Assembly (NCBI RefSeq): GCF_000471905.2 | Contig: NW_006494931.1 | Location: forward strand, 2,849,399 to 2,913,398 | DNA: 64,000 nt | Origin: Amborella trichopoda | Taxonomy: Eukaryota; Streptophyta; Magnoliopsida; Amborellales; Amborellaceae | Reading direction: 5' to 3' | Position numbers and translations under genes: made by a program | Notes under the pieces: generated by a model | The model's database searches: none | What the model was told of the DNA's origin: nothing | What the model saw: only the letters and a program-made list of their open reading frames with translations | Shown here: one piece after another, positions 1 through 10,480 of the stretch | How the letters are laid out: each line of letters opens with the position of its first letter | Position numbering within the stretch: the first letter of the stretch is position 1

Positions 1-180
1 CTCCCACCAAGATACATTGGTTTATGTATCTCTTAAAAATTGATGGCACAACGATTGCAGCTAATATTGAAGAATAAGAAGTAAAATATTCTTGGAATTC
101 CTCTTCTTATATATATTGAAGATACTACGCAACGTCTATAGGCAAAAATGAACAGTGATTTCGTTTATGCTCATCACTGT

Positions 181-526
181 CCAAAGTTCATCGCATGGTC
201 ATAGTTGTCCGGTAGTGTTTCAATTTTCATTTTTTTTTTACAAATCAGAATGATCTCAAATTTGGAGTGTGTGTTAATCAAAAATAGGATAATCTAATAA
301 AGTATATAAAAATAATTTACAAATATAAATTGATCAAAATACTCTTGAAAATTTATGGGGGTATTTTGGTCAATTTATATTTTACAAAATATTTTTTTCA
401 TATTTTTATTAAGTGCATCTTACTAAGATATACACATACTCAAAATTTCAGATCATTCCAATTTTTTTAAAAAAAACTGAAAATTGAAATACTACCGGAC
501 AATCGTGCCTGTACGATGAACTTAGG
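181..526. repeat. Foldback (palindromic) MITE
   Basis: The two halves are reverse complements over almost the whole length. The left arm starts with CCAAAGTTCATCG and contains TTGTCCGGTAGT; the right arm ends with CGATGAACTTAGG and contains ACTACCGGACAA. The match continues inward (TTTGGTCAATTTATAT against ATAAATTGATCAAAATA) to a centre near 355. No coding capacity; the 70-residue minus-strand ORF at 448-660 is incidental. I could not identify a clean target-site duplication, so the superfamily is open. Confidence 0.8.
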
Positions 527-659
527 TCAAATCTTGGGTTTATGAATTTTCCTAAGGATTTTTCCATCAACTTTTTGTGTTGTTTTTCATGCAATTTTCT
601 TGAGAATTTAAGGGGGTATTTATAGTTTTTTGAGAGGGTTAGCCAAATAATTAGTATCA

Positions 660-1300
660 ATTTCTTAGTTCGAATTGGATTAGGAATGGGTTGATTGTTG
701 GAATTTTTCGACTATTCTGAACAAAAAATCAAATTTAAAACCTAAATAAAAAGGGCTTATATGGGTTGTACGACATGAGGCCTGTTGCGTGACCTGACAT
801 GCCACATGTCGCGACGCCTGACACACTACGTGCTGCACATAGGGGCCTCTTGGTAATTTGACTGTTTGAACTTTCGAGGCTTATATCGTTTGATCTGTAT
901 GTCTGATTTGAGTGATGCATAGGCCATTGGAATGCTCATAGAGTCTACTACAATTTGGGATAGTTTTGGGACAATTAAGTTGGGTCTAAGTTGATTATCA
1001 CTCATTAGGGTCATCGAGACTCAAAATCAGGTGTTTTAGGAATTCCCTTAGCTAGAATTTTATGGGGTTGTCTACAATTGCCCCTCTTTGGCATTCACTT
1101 GGGACATTGGGTGAATGACAAATAAGTAATCACTTGAGATATGATGAAAAGAAAATTGAGGGGCCCTTGCTTTGAATGCCCACTACCCTCTAGGAAGGCG
1201 ATACACCGATGGATATTTTTCATCAGTAAGGCATCAAATTAGCACTACACCATTTTTGTGGCATTGGCGTTGAGCGGTTTCTAACAATCAGGATCTAAAG
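660..1300 (-). mobile_element. Probable LTR end plus 3' UTR fragment of a gypsy element
   Basis: GTCTACAATTGCCCCTCTTT at 1,069-1,088, followed by a TTGGCATTCACTTGGGACA stretch, is the reverse complement of the polypurine-tract/LTR junction (CAAAGAGGGCAAC then TATAGACACC) at 30,214-30,236. It also resembles the junction at 63,570-63,600. This suggests an old minus-strand 3' LTR end near 1,075 with adjoining 3' UTR. The rest of the LTR is too diverged to delimit by eye, and no coding sequence is recognisable. Confidence 0.35.
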
Positions 1301-2496
1301 TGACAGTCAATAGAAGCCGTGCTATCTTTAATCCAGTAACTTTTCATTCTTGAAGCCACCTCAATGCTGTTTAGGATGGTAGGGCAGTAATCTTCATCTT
1401 GAAACCTTTGTCTTTAGGTGTGATTTTCAATTAAATGAGAAATTGAAATTTCAAAAGAAATCTGAAAAGAAATAATGATGCTAAATTTCTGACTAATTGA
1501 ACTTTTATTGGCCTTAGTGTTAGAAAAATTGGTTGGTTAACTAAAACCGGTCGGTTAGATCGGAACACGGTTAGGGCGGTTATGTGTGTGTAGTAGTCAA
1601 GGTAATACCCCACCTAAAAAGTTCGACCCAAAACCAGCCAAATAGTAGTTGAACGGGCCGTGTTTTTGTCTAACCGATATAATATTGTGTTTTAGGAAAT
1701 AACGGTAAAATATTAATAACGGCCGTTATTTTGAAATAGCGGCTGTTATATCTAGCAGGAAAATTGTGAATCCAATTTTTCACCTCTTTTTATTATTTTT
1801 CCAGCCATTTTTTTGTTTTTTTGTTTTTGTGCTTTAATGTTGTAAATCACTATCTAATGAATATAAAACAAGGAATTTGGATTTAAACATTGAAAAAAGA
1901 AAAACCGTTTCATGGATTAAAATGGCACATTTTCTAGGTTTTTGAAAATTTCCGCCATTCCTTCAATAATATCTTCAACACCTAATGTTTCTTGAAGAAA
2001 TTTGAGGGGTTTGATAGCTATTCGAAGTATTTACTAGATTCATATTTCAATTTGTTTAAAACACCAAAGATTATGAGTTGATTTTGGCCCGAAAAGCTGT
2101 TGCTTAGCTAACTTGTGTTCGATCCAAAAAAGCATATTTTTTATCCATTTATTGGTATTTTTTTTTTTCAAATTTAGTAGTGGATTTCGATCATCAAGGA
2201 CTCATATCTCAAATAAAATCAACATGTTTATTTATTTATTTTTATTTATGAATTTTTTGTTGTACAATGTCATTAAAATTGCATAGATATGAAATTTCCA
2301 CCATTTTATCAATTAAATCCAAAATGCCAAATATTTTTTGATGAGATTTGGTGCGTTATTACAATGCGTCTATGTTGATTTGTTCGATTATTCCAACATC
2401 GAGGGTCGTTTCTTGCTCGAAATGTGTATCGATTTTAGGGGTTTTTGAGAAATTGATTTTTCTAAAAGGAAATTATGTTGCTTAATAAAATTATGT
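1301..2496. other. AT-rich intergenic DNA
   Basis: I recognise no gene here. A stretch near 1,540-1,575 (AAAACCGGTCGGTTAGATCG) resembles the CCGGTT-rich borders of the repeat pair at 2.8-4.3 kb and may be another relic of that family. Otherwise only homopolymer-rich AT sequence. Confidence 0.4.
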
Positions 2497-2800
2497 TTTT
2501 TGATGAATATAGGAAGTATTTTTCTATTTTTCTTAATAAAATTATTTTTTGATAAAATTATGTTTTTTAAAAAATTATATTTTTTGATGAATAAGGGAAG
2601 TGTTTTTCTATTTTTCTTAATAAAATTATTTTTTGATAAAATTATTTATATTTTTGCAATGAAATAATGATTTTTGATAAATACGGGAAGTGTTTTATGT
2701 TTTTCTTAATAAAATTTTGTTTTTTTGATGAATACGGGAAGTGTTTTTCTATTTTTCTTAATAAAATTTTTTTTTTGGATAAAATTATTTATTTTACTAT
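2497..2800. repeat. AT-rich tandem array, about 3.5 imperfect copies
   Basis: The unit reads roughly TTTGATGAATANGGGAAGTG, then TTTTTCTATTTTTCTTAATA and AAATTATTTTTTGATAAA. Copies start near 2,497, 2,583, 2,668 and 2,724 with unequal spacing caused by A/T-run length changes. It is not coding. Confidence 0.7.
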
Positions 2801-2804
2801 TCTT

Positions 2805-3200
2805 GTAGGGAAATGCAGAACAAATAGCGGAATCGTATCCTTCTTAGGGCCTCAAAGGATGCTATTTAGTTTGCATTGTTGTAGAATAAATATTCATTTT
2901 CCTATTACTTTCCTAACTGATCATTCTATTTCCGAGCAAAAAGATTTGAAACCCTATCAAATTTTAGGCATTGGATTTGATAGCATGCTACAAAAAAGTG
3001 GTTATTGATCTACCTTGATCATCTACAAAAAGTTTGTTCTTAAGATAAATAGAGGTTATAAGATAATATACATTAATTTATTTTTATTTTTGGGAATTTT
3101 GTCCCTTTTTTTAAAAAAAAATTCTACCGGTCCAGTTAGTCCGGTTATAGGACTAACCGCTCCAAGCCCCATGCCCGGTTAACCAGCGTTTCGATTTTGC
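2805..3200 (+). repeat. Unclassified dispersed repeat, copy A
   Basis: This matches the reverse complement of 3,885-4,295 across about 400 bases. Both contain GGCCTCAAAG, TTTGCATTGTTGTAGAAT, TTTTCCTATTACTTTC and AGTGGTTATTGATC, and both end in a CCGG/GGTTAGTCCGG-rich segment. The apparent ORFs in the two copies share a protein-like pattern (FSLHCCR, NFPITFLT, ISEQK), but I do not recognise it as a known domain. It may be a piece of a larger transposon. Confidence 0.6.
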
Positions 3201-3884
3201 AAACATTGACTTGCCTTTGATTCTAAATTCTTAGGATCCATAGTCAGGTTGAGGTTTTGAGAACCTATGGGTATGGCAGCAGATTAGAGGTCATCTTGGC
3301 TGCTGTATGGCGCCTTAATGAATAGTGCACATAAGTGCTCATTGGTGCAGGAAGTGATGTAGGTTTAAATCTCCTTCCAATGCAACTAAAGCCTTGGGAA
3401 AGGGATTATTAAATTTCAAATATGGTTTTCACAATAATTTCGAGTCAATTTCCAAACATTGAGGATGGGTCTGTAAGTTAAGTCTGTTTTAGCTAACGAC
3501 GGATTAAGAGATCCTATCAAATGATGTCCCGATTTCATGAATTCTAGAATGAAGGAATATAATGATCAATTTTTAGTACTTGGGAAGTTTCACGTCAATA
3601 GGGTTTGATTTATATGAGGTTTTGAACCCATTAAAGGCCTTTCAATAAACAAAATCTCTCAAAACTTGTCAATTTATATGAAAACTTCCCTAATATAGCG
3701 TGGAGAGGCATATAGTAGCCATTGGACTTTAGCTCTTATAGTTTGGTCTCAAAATAAGATGTTTGTGACAACCTCAAAGTATGTTCAATGGTTAAAATCT
3801 TTTTAACTGACAGAGTTCCTCAAAACTTGCCAACCTATATCTAGACTTTGTCAATATAGTGTGGAGAGGCATATAACAGTGTTC
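3201..3884. repeat. Spacer between inverted repeats with an internal ~160-bp duplication
   Basis: CTCAAAACTTGTCAATTTAT near 3,660, followed by AGCGTGGAGAGGCATATA, recurs near 3,818 as CTCAAAACTTGCCAACCTAT with AGTGTGGAGAGGCATATA. This indicates a tandem duplication of about 160 bp. No gene seen. Confidence 0.5.
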
Positions 3885-4295
3885 ACAATATGGAACTAGA
3901 ACGGTTAGCTGATCATGGGGCTAAGAGTGGTCAGAATCGAAGCCAGACTAACCGGTCCGGTATATTAAGAAAATAGGCCAAAAATTAGCTCCCCCCTTGC
4001 CCCCTCTAAAAAATATGTTTAGTGTACAGATCTTACTACCTACATTTATCTAAAGGAATTGTTTTTTGTAAATGACCAAGGTGGATCAATAACCACTTTT
4101 CTTGAGCCTTTTAGCAAATCCAAAGCTTAAAATTTGAGAGAGTTTCAGATATTTTTGCTCAGAAATAAAATGACCAGTTAAGAAAGTAATAGGAAAATTA
4201 ATATTCATTCTACAACAATGCAAACTAAAGTAGCATTCTTTGAGGCCATAATCAGGATAGGATGCTGCAGTTGTTTTGCATTTCCATATAAGAAC
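3885..4295 (-). repeat. Unclassified dispersed repeat, copy B (inverted)
   Basis: The reverse complement of this interval parallels copy A at 2,805-3,200. Shared landmarks in minus-strand reading are GGCCTCAAAGAATGCTA, TTTGCATTGTTGTAGAAT, AAAAGTGGTTATTGATCCAC and a CCGGACCGGTTAGTC tail. The 80-residue minus-strand ORF at 4,086-4,328 lies within the repeat. Confidence 0.6.
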
Positions 4296-4314
4296 AGTAG
4301 AAGCCTTAGATAAA

Positions 4315-6230
4315 TTCAAGGCATACAAGGTCGAGGTAGAAAACCAAACAAAATTTGAAAATCAAGTTCTAAAAACTGACAGGAGCGACAAGTATTCTTC
4401 TAAACTCTTTGGGGACCTGTGTGTGGAGCATGATATTATCTATTAATACACCATGCCCTACACACCAGAGCAAAATGGAGATGCCTAGAGATGGAATAGG
4501 ACCTTGGTCGAAATGGTATGAAGTATGATGGGGCATGCAAAACTTCTTAGAGTTTTGGGGAGAAGAAGTATTGACAACGGTTTATATCCTGAATCAGAAC
4601 TCCCACTAAAGCTGCTTCTCTTACTCACGAAATATCCATTATTCGTACTCCATCCCTTGATCACTTAAGAGTATGGGGTTGCCCAGCCCATATCTTAATC
4701 CATACCAATATAGGACAAAACTAGATCCCAAAACCATTAAGTCCAGATTGGTAGGCTATACTGACCATAGTAAGGGGTATTTGATTCTACAACATTGAGA
4801 ATAGGGTGGTCAATAAATAAGAGCCACAGTGCTGATTTCTTTGAGGATGAGTTTCTTGAAGCAAGAGTGTGTCACAATAAAGCAGATCTCTTTGAGATGG
4901 CTAGTGGCAAGGTTGAGTATTGAGCACCCGAACCTGAACCTCAACTTAGAAGAAGTGATCGAGTCACTAGACCTCCTGAATAACTTCAAAATTTTGTCTA
5001 CTTGAGGAACACTATGAACATGTTAGGGATGAGCCAGATCATGAACCTTCAACTTACCAAGAAGTCATAACTAAAGAACCATTGGGTAGAAGTCGTGAAA
5101 GATTAATACTCTTTCATAAACCAAAACTATGTTTGAGAACTAGTACCTCTACATAGAGACTATAAGGCAATAGGATGTAAATGGATTTTTAAAAAATGCT
5201 GAGCTCAGAGGGAAAATTAGAAAAATACAAACCTAGGCTAGTAGCGAAGGGATTCACCCAAAAAGAAGGGGTAGACTATGAGGAAACTTTATCTCCAGTT
5301 GCAAAGTTTCCATCCACTAGAGTCCTAGTAGCCATAGCAGCCCATTTTGATTTTGAGGACCATCAAATGGACGTAAAAACATGTTTCCTAAATGGGGATT
5401 TAGATAGGAATTCTAAATGAGACAACACAAGGGATTTGAAGAAAAGGAAAAGGGAACCTTGTGTACAAACTTAGGAAATCCGTCTATGGCAAAAAATAGG
5501 GATCGTGCCAGTGGTACATCAAGTTTCAGAAACTATATCTTTGGCAGGGTTCTCCTCAAATGAGAAAGACTGCTGCATCTATAAAAGAGTCAATAGAAGT
5601 GATTAGCGTTCATCACCTTTTATGTAGATGATATGCGAATTCTTAGTAGCTTAATTGCCCTCATGTCGAAAACAAATAAATTCATTAAGCAACACTTTAA
5701 TATGAAGGATCTAAAGGAAACCTCATATGTGTTGGGTATAAAAATAATAAGAAATACAATAGAGAGAACCATTCAATTTTCTCAACCTACTTACTTCAAG
5801 AGGACTAGAAAAGTTTGAAATGGATAAGTGTAAGCTTATGGCGACCCTGATAAAGAAGACAAAGTTAAGCAATCAAATGTGCCCTAGTGACGATGAAGAA
5901 AATAAGGCCATGGAAAGGGTACCATATAGAAGCGTAGTAGGACCCTTCATATACGCCATGACAGAAATAAGGTACGTCTTATCCTATGCCATAAACATGA
6001 TTAATTGGTTCCAATGCATCCCTGAGATTGAGCATTGGAAAGTGATTAATAGAGTCCTAAGCTACTTAAAAGGGATTGAGAACTACGTGCTTACGTATGG
6101 GGGAGCTTCAAAAATCACTAAGGATATTCTGATGCTAGTTACCAAGGAGATCCGGATGATGTGAAATCTACATCTAAATGTGTTCATGCTTGGAGGAGAA
6201 ATTGTTTCTTGAAAATCGAAGAAACATGAT
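4315..6230 (+). pseudogene. Ty1/copia pol pseudogene (integrase, RT, RNase H), interrupted
   Basis: This is a remnant of a Ty1/copia polyprotein. The first part holds integrase residues (VEVENQTNLKIK near 4,330, then YTPEQNGDA near 4,450), with internal stops. The reverse transcriptase begins in the open piece 5,196-5,420 (YKPRLVAKGFTQKEGVDYEE, and MDVKTCFLNGDL around the first catalytic region). It continues through 5,633-5,818 (FNMKDL, YVLGIKI) and 5,820-6,164 (YRSVVGPFIYAMT). RNase H starts at about 6,120 (YSDASYQGDPDD) and runs to VFMLGGEIVS near 6,210. Frameshifts and stops separate the pieces. The domain stops dead at 6,230, where an LTR sequence begins, so the element was cut by a later insertion. 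No LTR of its own is visible and the gag end is absent. Confidence 0.85.
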
Positions 6231-7627
6231 TGTTATATGGTATTTTTGGCATACTTATATCCCTATGATGAATAAGGAAAGATCTAGTTGCAACCTGGTC
6301 CCACAGGTACAAAAAACGCCTGCGGACCACGGGGGCACTAAAGAAATAAGCCTATTATTAGGTGATCTCGGAAAATGTTAGATCAGCTTCAAAATTCACG
6401 AGAGTATAACTTTGGATGCCCTAAGGACATTCATAAAGTTTTGTCTCAATCCAACAAGTGTTAAGCCAATCAGGATGAATCTCGGTTTTCAATTCCAGTT
6501 CCTATCATGTTGAAAAGGTACCTTATAACTACAACCCTATTATCAGGTTTCAGATAAATACCCGACCACTGCTATTAGATCTGGAACGTCAAAAAAATCC
6601 CTAGATACCAATTTTGAGCTCAATCAGACCTTCTAAGACCATTCTAAGCATAACTTACCATAAATGAGTGGGTTCTATACTATTATGGTGCTGCTTCAGT
6701 GAACCAGTTTCCATTTATGGAAAATATGTTTTTCAATTTCAGGATGAACTTGTAATGGCCATAACTTGCTCGTTTCGAGGCCAATAACTCTCAATTCAGA
6801 CATGATCAAGATCTCACTGAGCTGCTCTTTTTGATATATGGCACACCTCATGACATCACCCAAAACGGGAGACTTTATAGTGAGAAATTGGGTTCGAAAC
6901 ACATGAATTTCAGATTTTTTAAGAGAAACATCTCATTGTTTGAGAGGCCATATCTCAAAGCCCCGACATCAAATCATTACAAATATGGGTCCGTCGCGAC
7001 CTTCTTTCTGAGGGCTTCGATTTGATATAGATATTGCGTGTGATCGGAGTTCGAAAGACACTTAATTTTGAGGTTAAAAAAGGCAAGTTTTTTGGTCGCT
7101 AGAATTCCATTTCCAGTGACCTCCCCAATTTGGAAAGAGCTCAATGACCAAATCAGATGATTTTTATCGTAAAATGATTGTGACAGAGTCTTCTTTAATT
7201 TGTGATCAAAAGGAAGACTTGAAACCGGACGGATCGTTCTACATCGGTGATTGAAAATGCACAAGGTCATAAACTTGGCTGGATTTTGGATTGACTTCAA
7301 AACTCTGAATTTTAGACCAATTAATGGACATCAAAATATTTGTGATAATGCGAGCAGCAGTTCTACGGTGTTTGATCGCCCAAATTGCTCTGAGGCATAA
7401 CAATGGCATGAGGCCCCTCCAAGAGGGATGATTGTGTCATGTTGTGAAAGGTATTAAGGGGCCAATTGGCCATTTTGGACAAAACGAGATTTTATTTTAA
7501 TTCACTTAATTGTATATTTTTAAGCAATTATGGTGAGTTTTGAGCATCCACCCATGTTTCATGGATGCTCTATATTAGAAAATCAAATCATTTTGTAACA
7601 GAGTTTTGGAAATCAATCAAACTTGAG
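6231..7627 (+). mobile_element. LTR-like repeat, upstream copy
   Basis: The repeat starts TGTTATATGGTATTTTTGGC and aligns in direct orientation with 13,574 onward. Shared landmarks are GGTACAAAAAACGCC, ATTGGGTTCGAAACACATGA, GAGGCCATATCT, TTGGTCGC, CCCATGTTTCATGGATGCTC and the TATA region. It holds about 430 bp (roughly 6,335-6,785) absent from the downstream copy. A TG start, a TATA motif and direct duplication fit an LTR. Similarity to the downstream copy ends at about 7,627, so the true right border may be lost. Short ORFs on both strands are incidental. Confidence 0.65.
7571..7577 (+). promoter_or_regulatory. TATA-like element in upstream LTR copy
   Basis: TATATTA follows ATGGATGCTC. The aligned site in the downstream copy is a better TATATAAG, so this copy has probably lost the consensus by mutation. 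Confidence 0.4.
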
Positions 7628-8276
7628 AGAACCTCTAGTAGAAGACCCCTCGGAACCGCCTACAGATGATTTCGACATCCATGAAGTCAACCACAACACC
7701 AGTCCACAGAGTTTTTTAGAAAAGAAACAGGTGTTCTCCTTCAAAGACTTGCCATTTGACAAATAGCGCAATAGGGTCATAGAAATGTATGCCTGGTGCA
7801 CAGCTAAACTAAACCTTCCTAGTGAAATAGTTGCCTCAGTTGTACAAAAACTCCTTGCCCCCACCACTAGCCTATTGCGCAACTGGTATATCAAGTTCAG
7901 AGAATACCGCCAGCTTGAACTCCAACAAGCACTTGACCAAGACACGTTCATCTCCTACACCCATAAAGAGTTCCTAGGCGATGCCCAAATTTATGTTGAC
8001 TGAGCCACAAATGGATACCTGCAAGCTAAGTGTTGTTCTTTTGATGATCAAGACCTTACGAACCATTATGTCTCCATGTCCAAGAGATATTATGACATTG
8101 GAGGTGTGGACAACGATACTTTAAAACTTTCATACCTATATTCTCTGCCACCTCCCATAGGCACTGAGGCCCAAAAAATACTTGCAGAAAAGCATATTCC
8201 CTTTAGACATGCCACCATGGGTGAAATGTTCCGAAGTGCAGGTGTAAATTTGCCTCCATTAGGTCTTGGTGGATGA
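7620..8276 (+). pseudogene. Gag/capsid-like polyprotein fragment of a reverse-transcribing element
   Basis: Three in-frame stretches separated by stops give a short acidic leader, then FSFKDLPFDK, a W-rich helix region (MYAWCTAKLNL, NWYIKFREYRQLEL near 7,875-7,925), then CCSFDDQDLTNHY and NDTLKLSYLYSLPPP (8,030-8,155), and a final GEMFRSAG block. From memory the order (Trp-rich region, Cys-Cys-Ser-Phe motif, SLP motif) resembles the capsid region of plant pararetroviruses of the Caulimoviridae (petuvirus-like endogenous copies). A gypsy gag is a real alternative. Stops are near 7,767 and 8,001, no protease or RT follows, and it passes directly into a tandem repeat, so it is dead. It begins where the LTR-like promoter repeat ends. 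Confidence 0.5.
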
Positions 8277-8470
8277 CCTTAAAATACAACAACCTTATGG
8301 CCTCGAAGGCACGACCGTAAACTTGCCTCTATTAGGTCTTGGTGGATGACCTTAAAATACACCAACCTTACGGTCTCAAAGGCAGGTCCCTAAACTTGTC
8401 TCCATTTGGTTTTGGTATATGACCTTATAACGCACTAACTCTATGGTCCCAGTGGCATGACCTTAAACAC
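8243..8470 (+). repeat. Tandem repeat, about 74-bp unit, 3 copies
   Basis: Units begin GTAAATTTGCCTCCATTAGG at 8,243, GTAAACTTGCCTCTATTAGG at 8,317 and a weaker copy near 8,390. Each carries GGTCTTGGTGGATGACC and CTTAAAATACA. The first unit overlaps the end of the capsid-like ORF, so the array appears to have grown from coding sequence. Confidence 0.75.
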
Positions 8471-8494
8471 TCCTCCCCTAGAAAAATTGGACAT

Positions 8495-8830
8495 GGAGAA
8501 AACCCACAAGGGCATCGTGGGTAAAAATGTCAAAAAAAAAAAAATGAATAGAAGAAAAAAAAAGGGAAACGACAGACATGGTGTGTACCCCAAAATCCAC
8601 CATGGGTAAATATGTCAAAAAAAAAAGAAAAGAAAAGACGGCCGTAGTGAAATCCCGCAAGGGCACTATGAGCAAAAGTGTCAAAATAAAGGGAGTATTG
8701 TGAAAAACCTTCGCGACACTCACTCGCAAATGACAGATGTGTTGATCTTATCCTGCAGGTCATCACGGGTAAAAGTGTCATAAACGTACGTCCATGTAGC
8801 ACAACGTTAAACTGCAAGACATAGAGTCCA
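8495..8830 (+). repeat. Degenerate array of GGGTAAAAGTGTCAAAA units
   Basis: GGCATCGTGGGTAAAAATGT at 8,512, CACCATGGGTAAATATGTC near 8,597, GGCACTATGAGCAAAAGTGT near 8,662 and TCACGGGTAAAAGTGTCATA near 8,762 form four uneven copies with A-rich spacers. Similar AACCTGAAAAGGCATCACGG units follow pol in the Tat element at 25,030-25,115, so this looks like post-pol or 3' UTR sequence of a related gypsy element. Confidence 0.55.
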
Positions 8831-9014
8831 TTTGCACGACTATAAAATGCTTCCCATTCCTAAATACCCCCATGGGGTTGCTGCATGACATCTCTTTATA
8901 TATAGCCCCTATCATGTCGCCTCTTCATAACACCCTCGGTGAAGGAGTACCATCGCTCCAGCATCGCCAGTAGAAGAGCACCATCGTTCCTAATTCAACA
9001 CTACAAAGTGCTCT

Positions 9015-9240
9015 CCCCAATTATTGAGGCATACCGCAGTCTTGGTTGTGTGACCTTATATTATGGAACCTTCTCACAAGAAACAACAATGACATCCCCA
9101 ATAGAGATTTACCACAGTCCCTACTGTGTGACCTTTAAAAGCATGCAACTGCCTCTCTATGTGAAACAACTGTATCCCCAGTAGAGGCATACTATAGTCT
9201 TGATTGTTTGACCAAACCATGCCACCATAGCTGATAGGGT
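9015..9240 (+). repeat. Tandem repeat, about 80-bp unit, 3 copies
   Basis: CCCAATTATTGAGGCATACC (9,016), CCCCAATAGAGATTTACCAC (9,096) and CCCCAGTAGAGGCATACTAT (9,177) each lead into AGTC...TGTGTGACC or a close variant. No coding function is seen. Confidence 0.6.
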
Positions 9241-9629
9241 GCTCCCAGTACCCAAAGTGCCATCATTTTTTCCCAAATGCACGACATTCTCCATGAGTCA
9301 ATCCATCACCCCCATATGGGGCCTCAACCATGGAATTCTCCATTTGCACATCAACCAGTCATTTCTCAGAGAAAACCATGGTACCATCACCCTAGTCCCG
9401 AACCGTGTGAAGCCTCAAGTACCGCATGTGACCCAATTCCACAGGTGTCAAACTATACCCCAAGGGATTCCCAAAACTGCACAGCTCCCCCATGGTGTCT
9501 TGTCATGAGCAACAAACTCACAAACACCCCAAGGGGGTTACATGTTTCACAAAACCTGCAATTGTCCATTTTACTGCACCTTATGGTGCCCCATGATCCC
9601 ACTTCCTGTCATGCGTATCTCTACCTCTT
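9241..9629. other. Unassigned retroelement interior
   Basis: Moderately GC-rich sequence with overlapping ORFs (for example 9,277-9,834) rich in His, Pro and Thr. I recognise no domain; these ORFs run into the tandem array and look incidental. Confidence 0.35.
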
Positions 9630-10480
9630 CAGTCCAACAAGGGTGAGGACTTTAAAAGCATCCCTATTTAGTCTAAAGTGGGTGACAACCTTAAGCTTTC
9701 CCTCAACACATCCAACACATGTAAGGACTTTAAAAACACCCCAAATACGTAAAACATGGGTGAGGACTTTAGAAACACCCCTAATACGTCGAACATGGGT
9801 GACGACTTTAAAAGCATCACTATTTTTGATCTAAAGTGGCTGAGGACATTAAACTTTCCATCAACATTTCCAACAATGATTATGACGTTAAAAGATCATC
9901 GACTACGTCCAATAAGAGTGAATACGTTAAAAGCCTCTTTATGTCCGACAAAGGTGGGTACTTAAAAAGCACCCTTCAGCTCGTCCAACAAGGGTTATGA
10001 CGATTAAAGATCCGCTCTATACGTCCAACATGGGTGAGGACTTTAAAAGCACCCCTATTGGTCTAAATTGGGTGATGACTTTAAACTTTCCCTCAACACG
10101 TCCAACAAGAGTTATGACGTTAAAAGATCCTCCATCACGTCCAATGAGAGTGAAGATGTTAAAAGCCTCTTTATGTCCAACAAAGGTGAGGACTTTAAAA
10201 GCACCCCTTAGCTCGTCCAACAGGGGTTATGACGATTAAAGACCCCTTGCACATGTCCAACAAGGGTTATGACGTTAAAATATCATCGATAATGTCCAAT
10301 GAGAGTGAAGACATTAAAAGCCTCTTTATATCCGATAAATGTGAGGACTTTAAAAGCACCCGTATTTGGTCTAAAGTGGGTGAGGACCTTAAACTTTCCC
10401 TCAACAATCTAACATGGGTGAGGACTTTAAAAGCCCCCCATTTGTTCTAAATAGGGTAATGACCTTAAACGTTTTCTTAA
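9630..10480 (+). repeat. Tandem array of ~36-40-bp GTCCAACAAGGGTGAGGACT units
   Basis: About twenty degenerate units share the core TCCAACA(A/T)GGGTGAGGACT followed by TTTAAAAGCACCCC. Variant units carry GGGTTATGACGTTAAAAGAT or GTGAAGATGTTAAAAGCCTC. The variants recur in the same order (around 9,740-9,990, 10,020-10,230 and 10,240-10,440), giving a higher-order period of roughly 200 bp. Open frames through the array (9,756-10,450) are by-products of the unit length. Confidence 0.75.

Noticed and set aside
9277..9834. 185-codon plus-strand ORF
   Set aside because: Its second half is made of tandem repeat units and its first half has no domain; overlapping frames are equally open.
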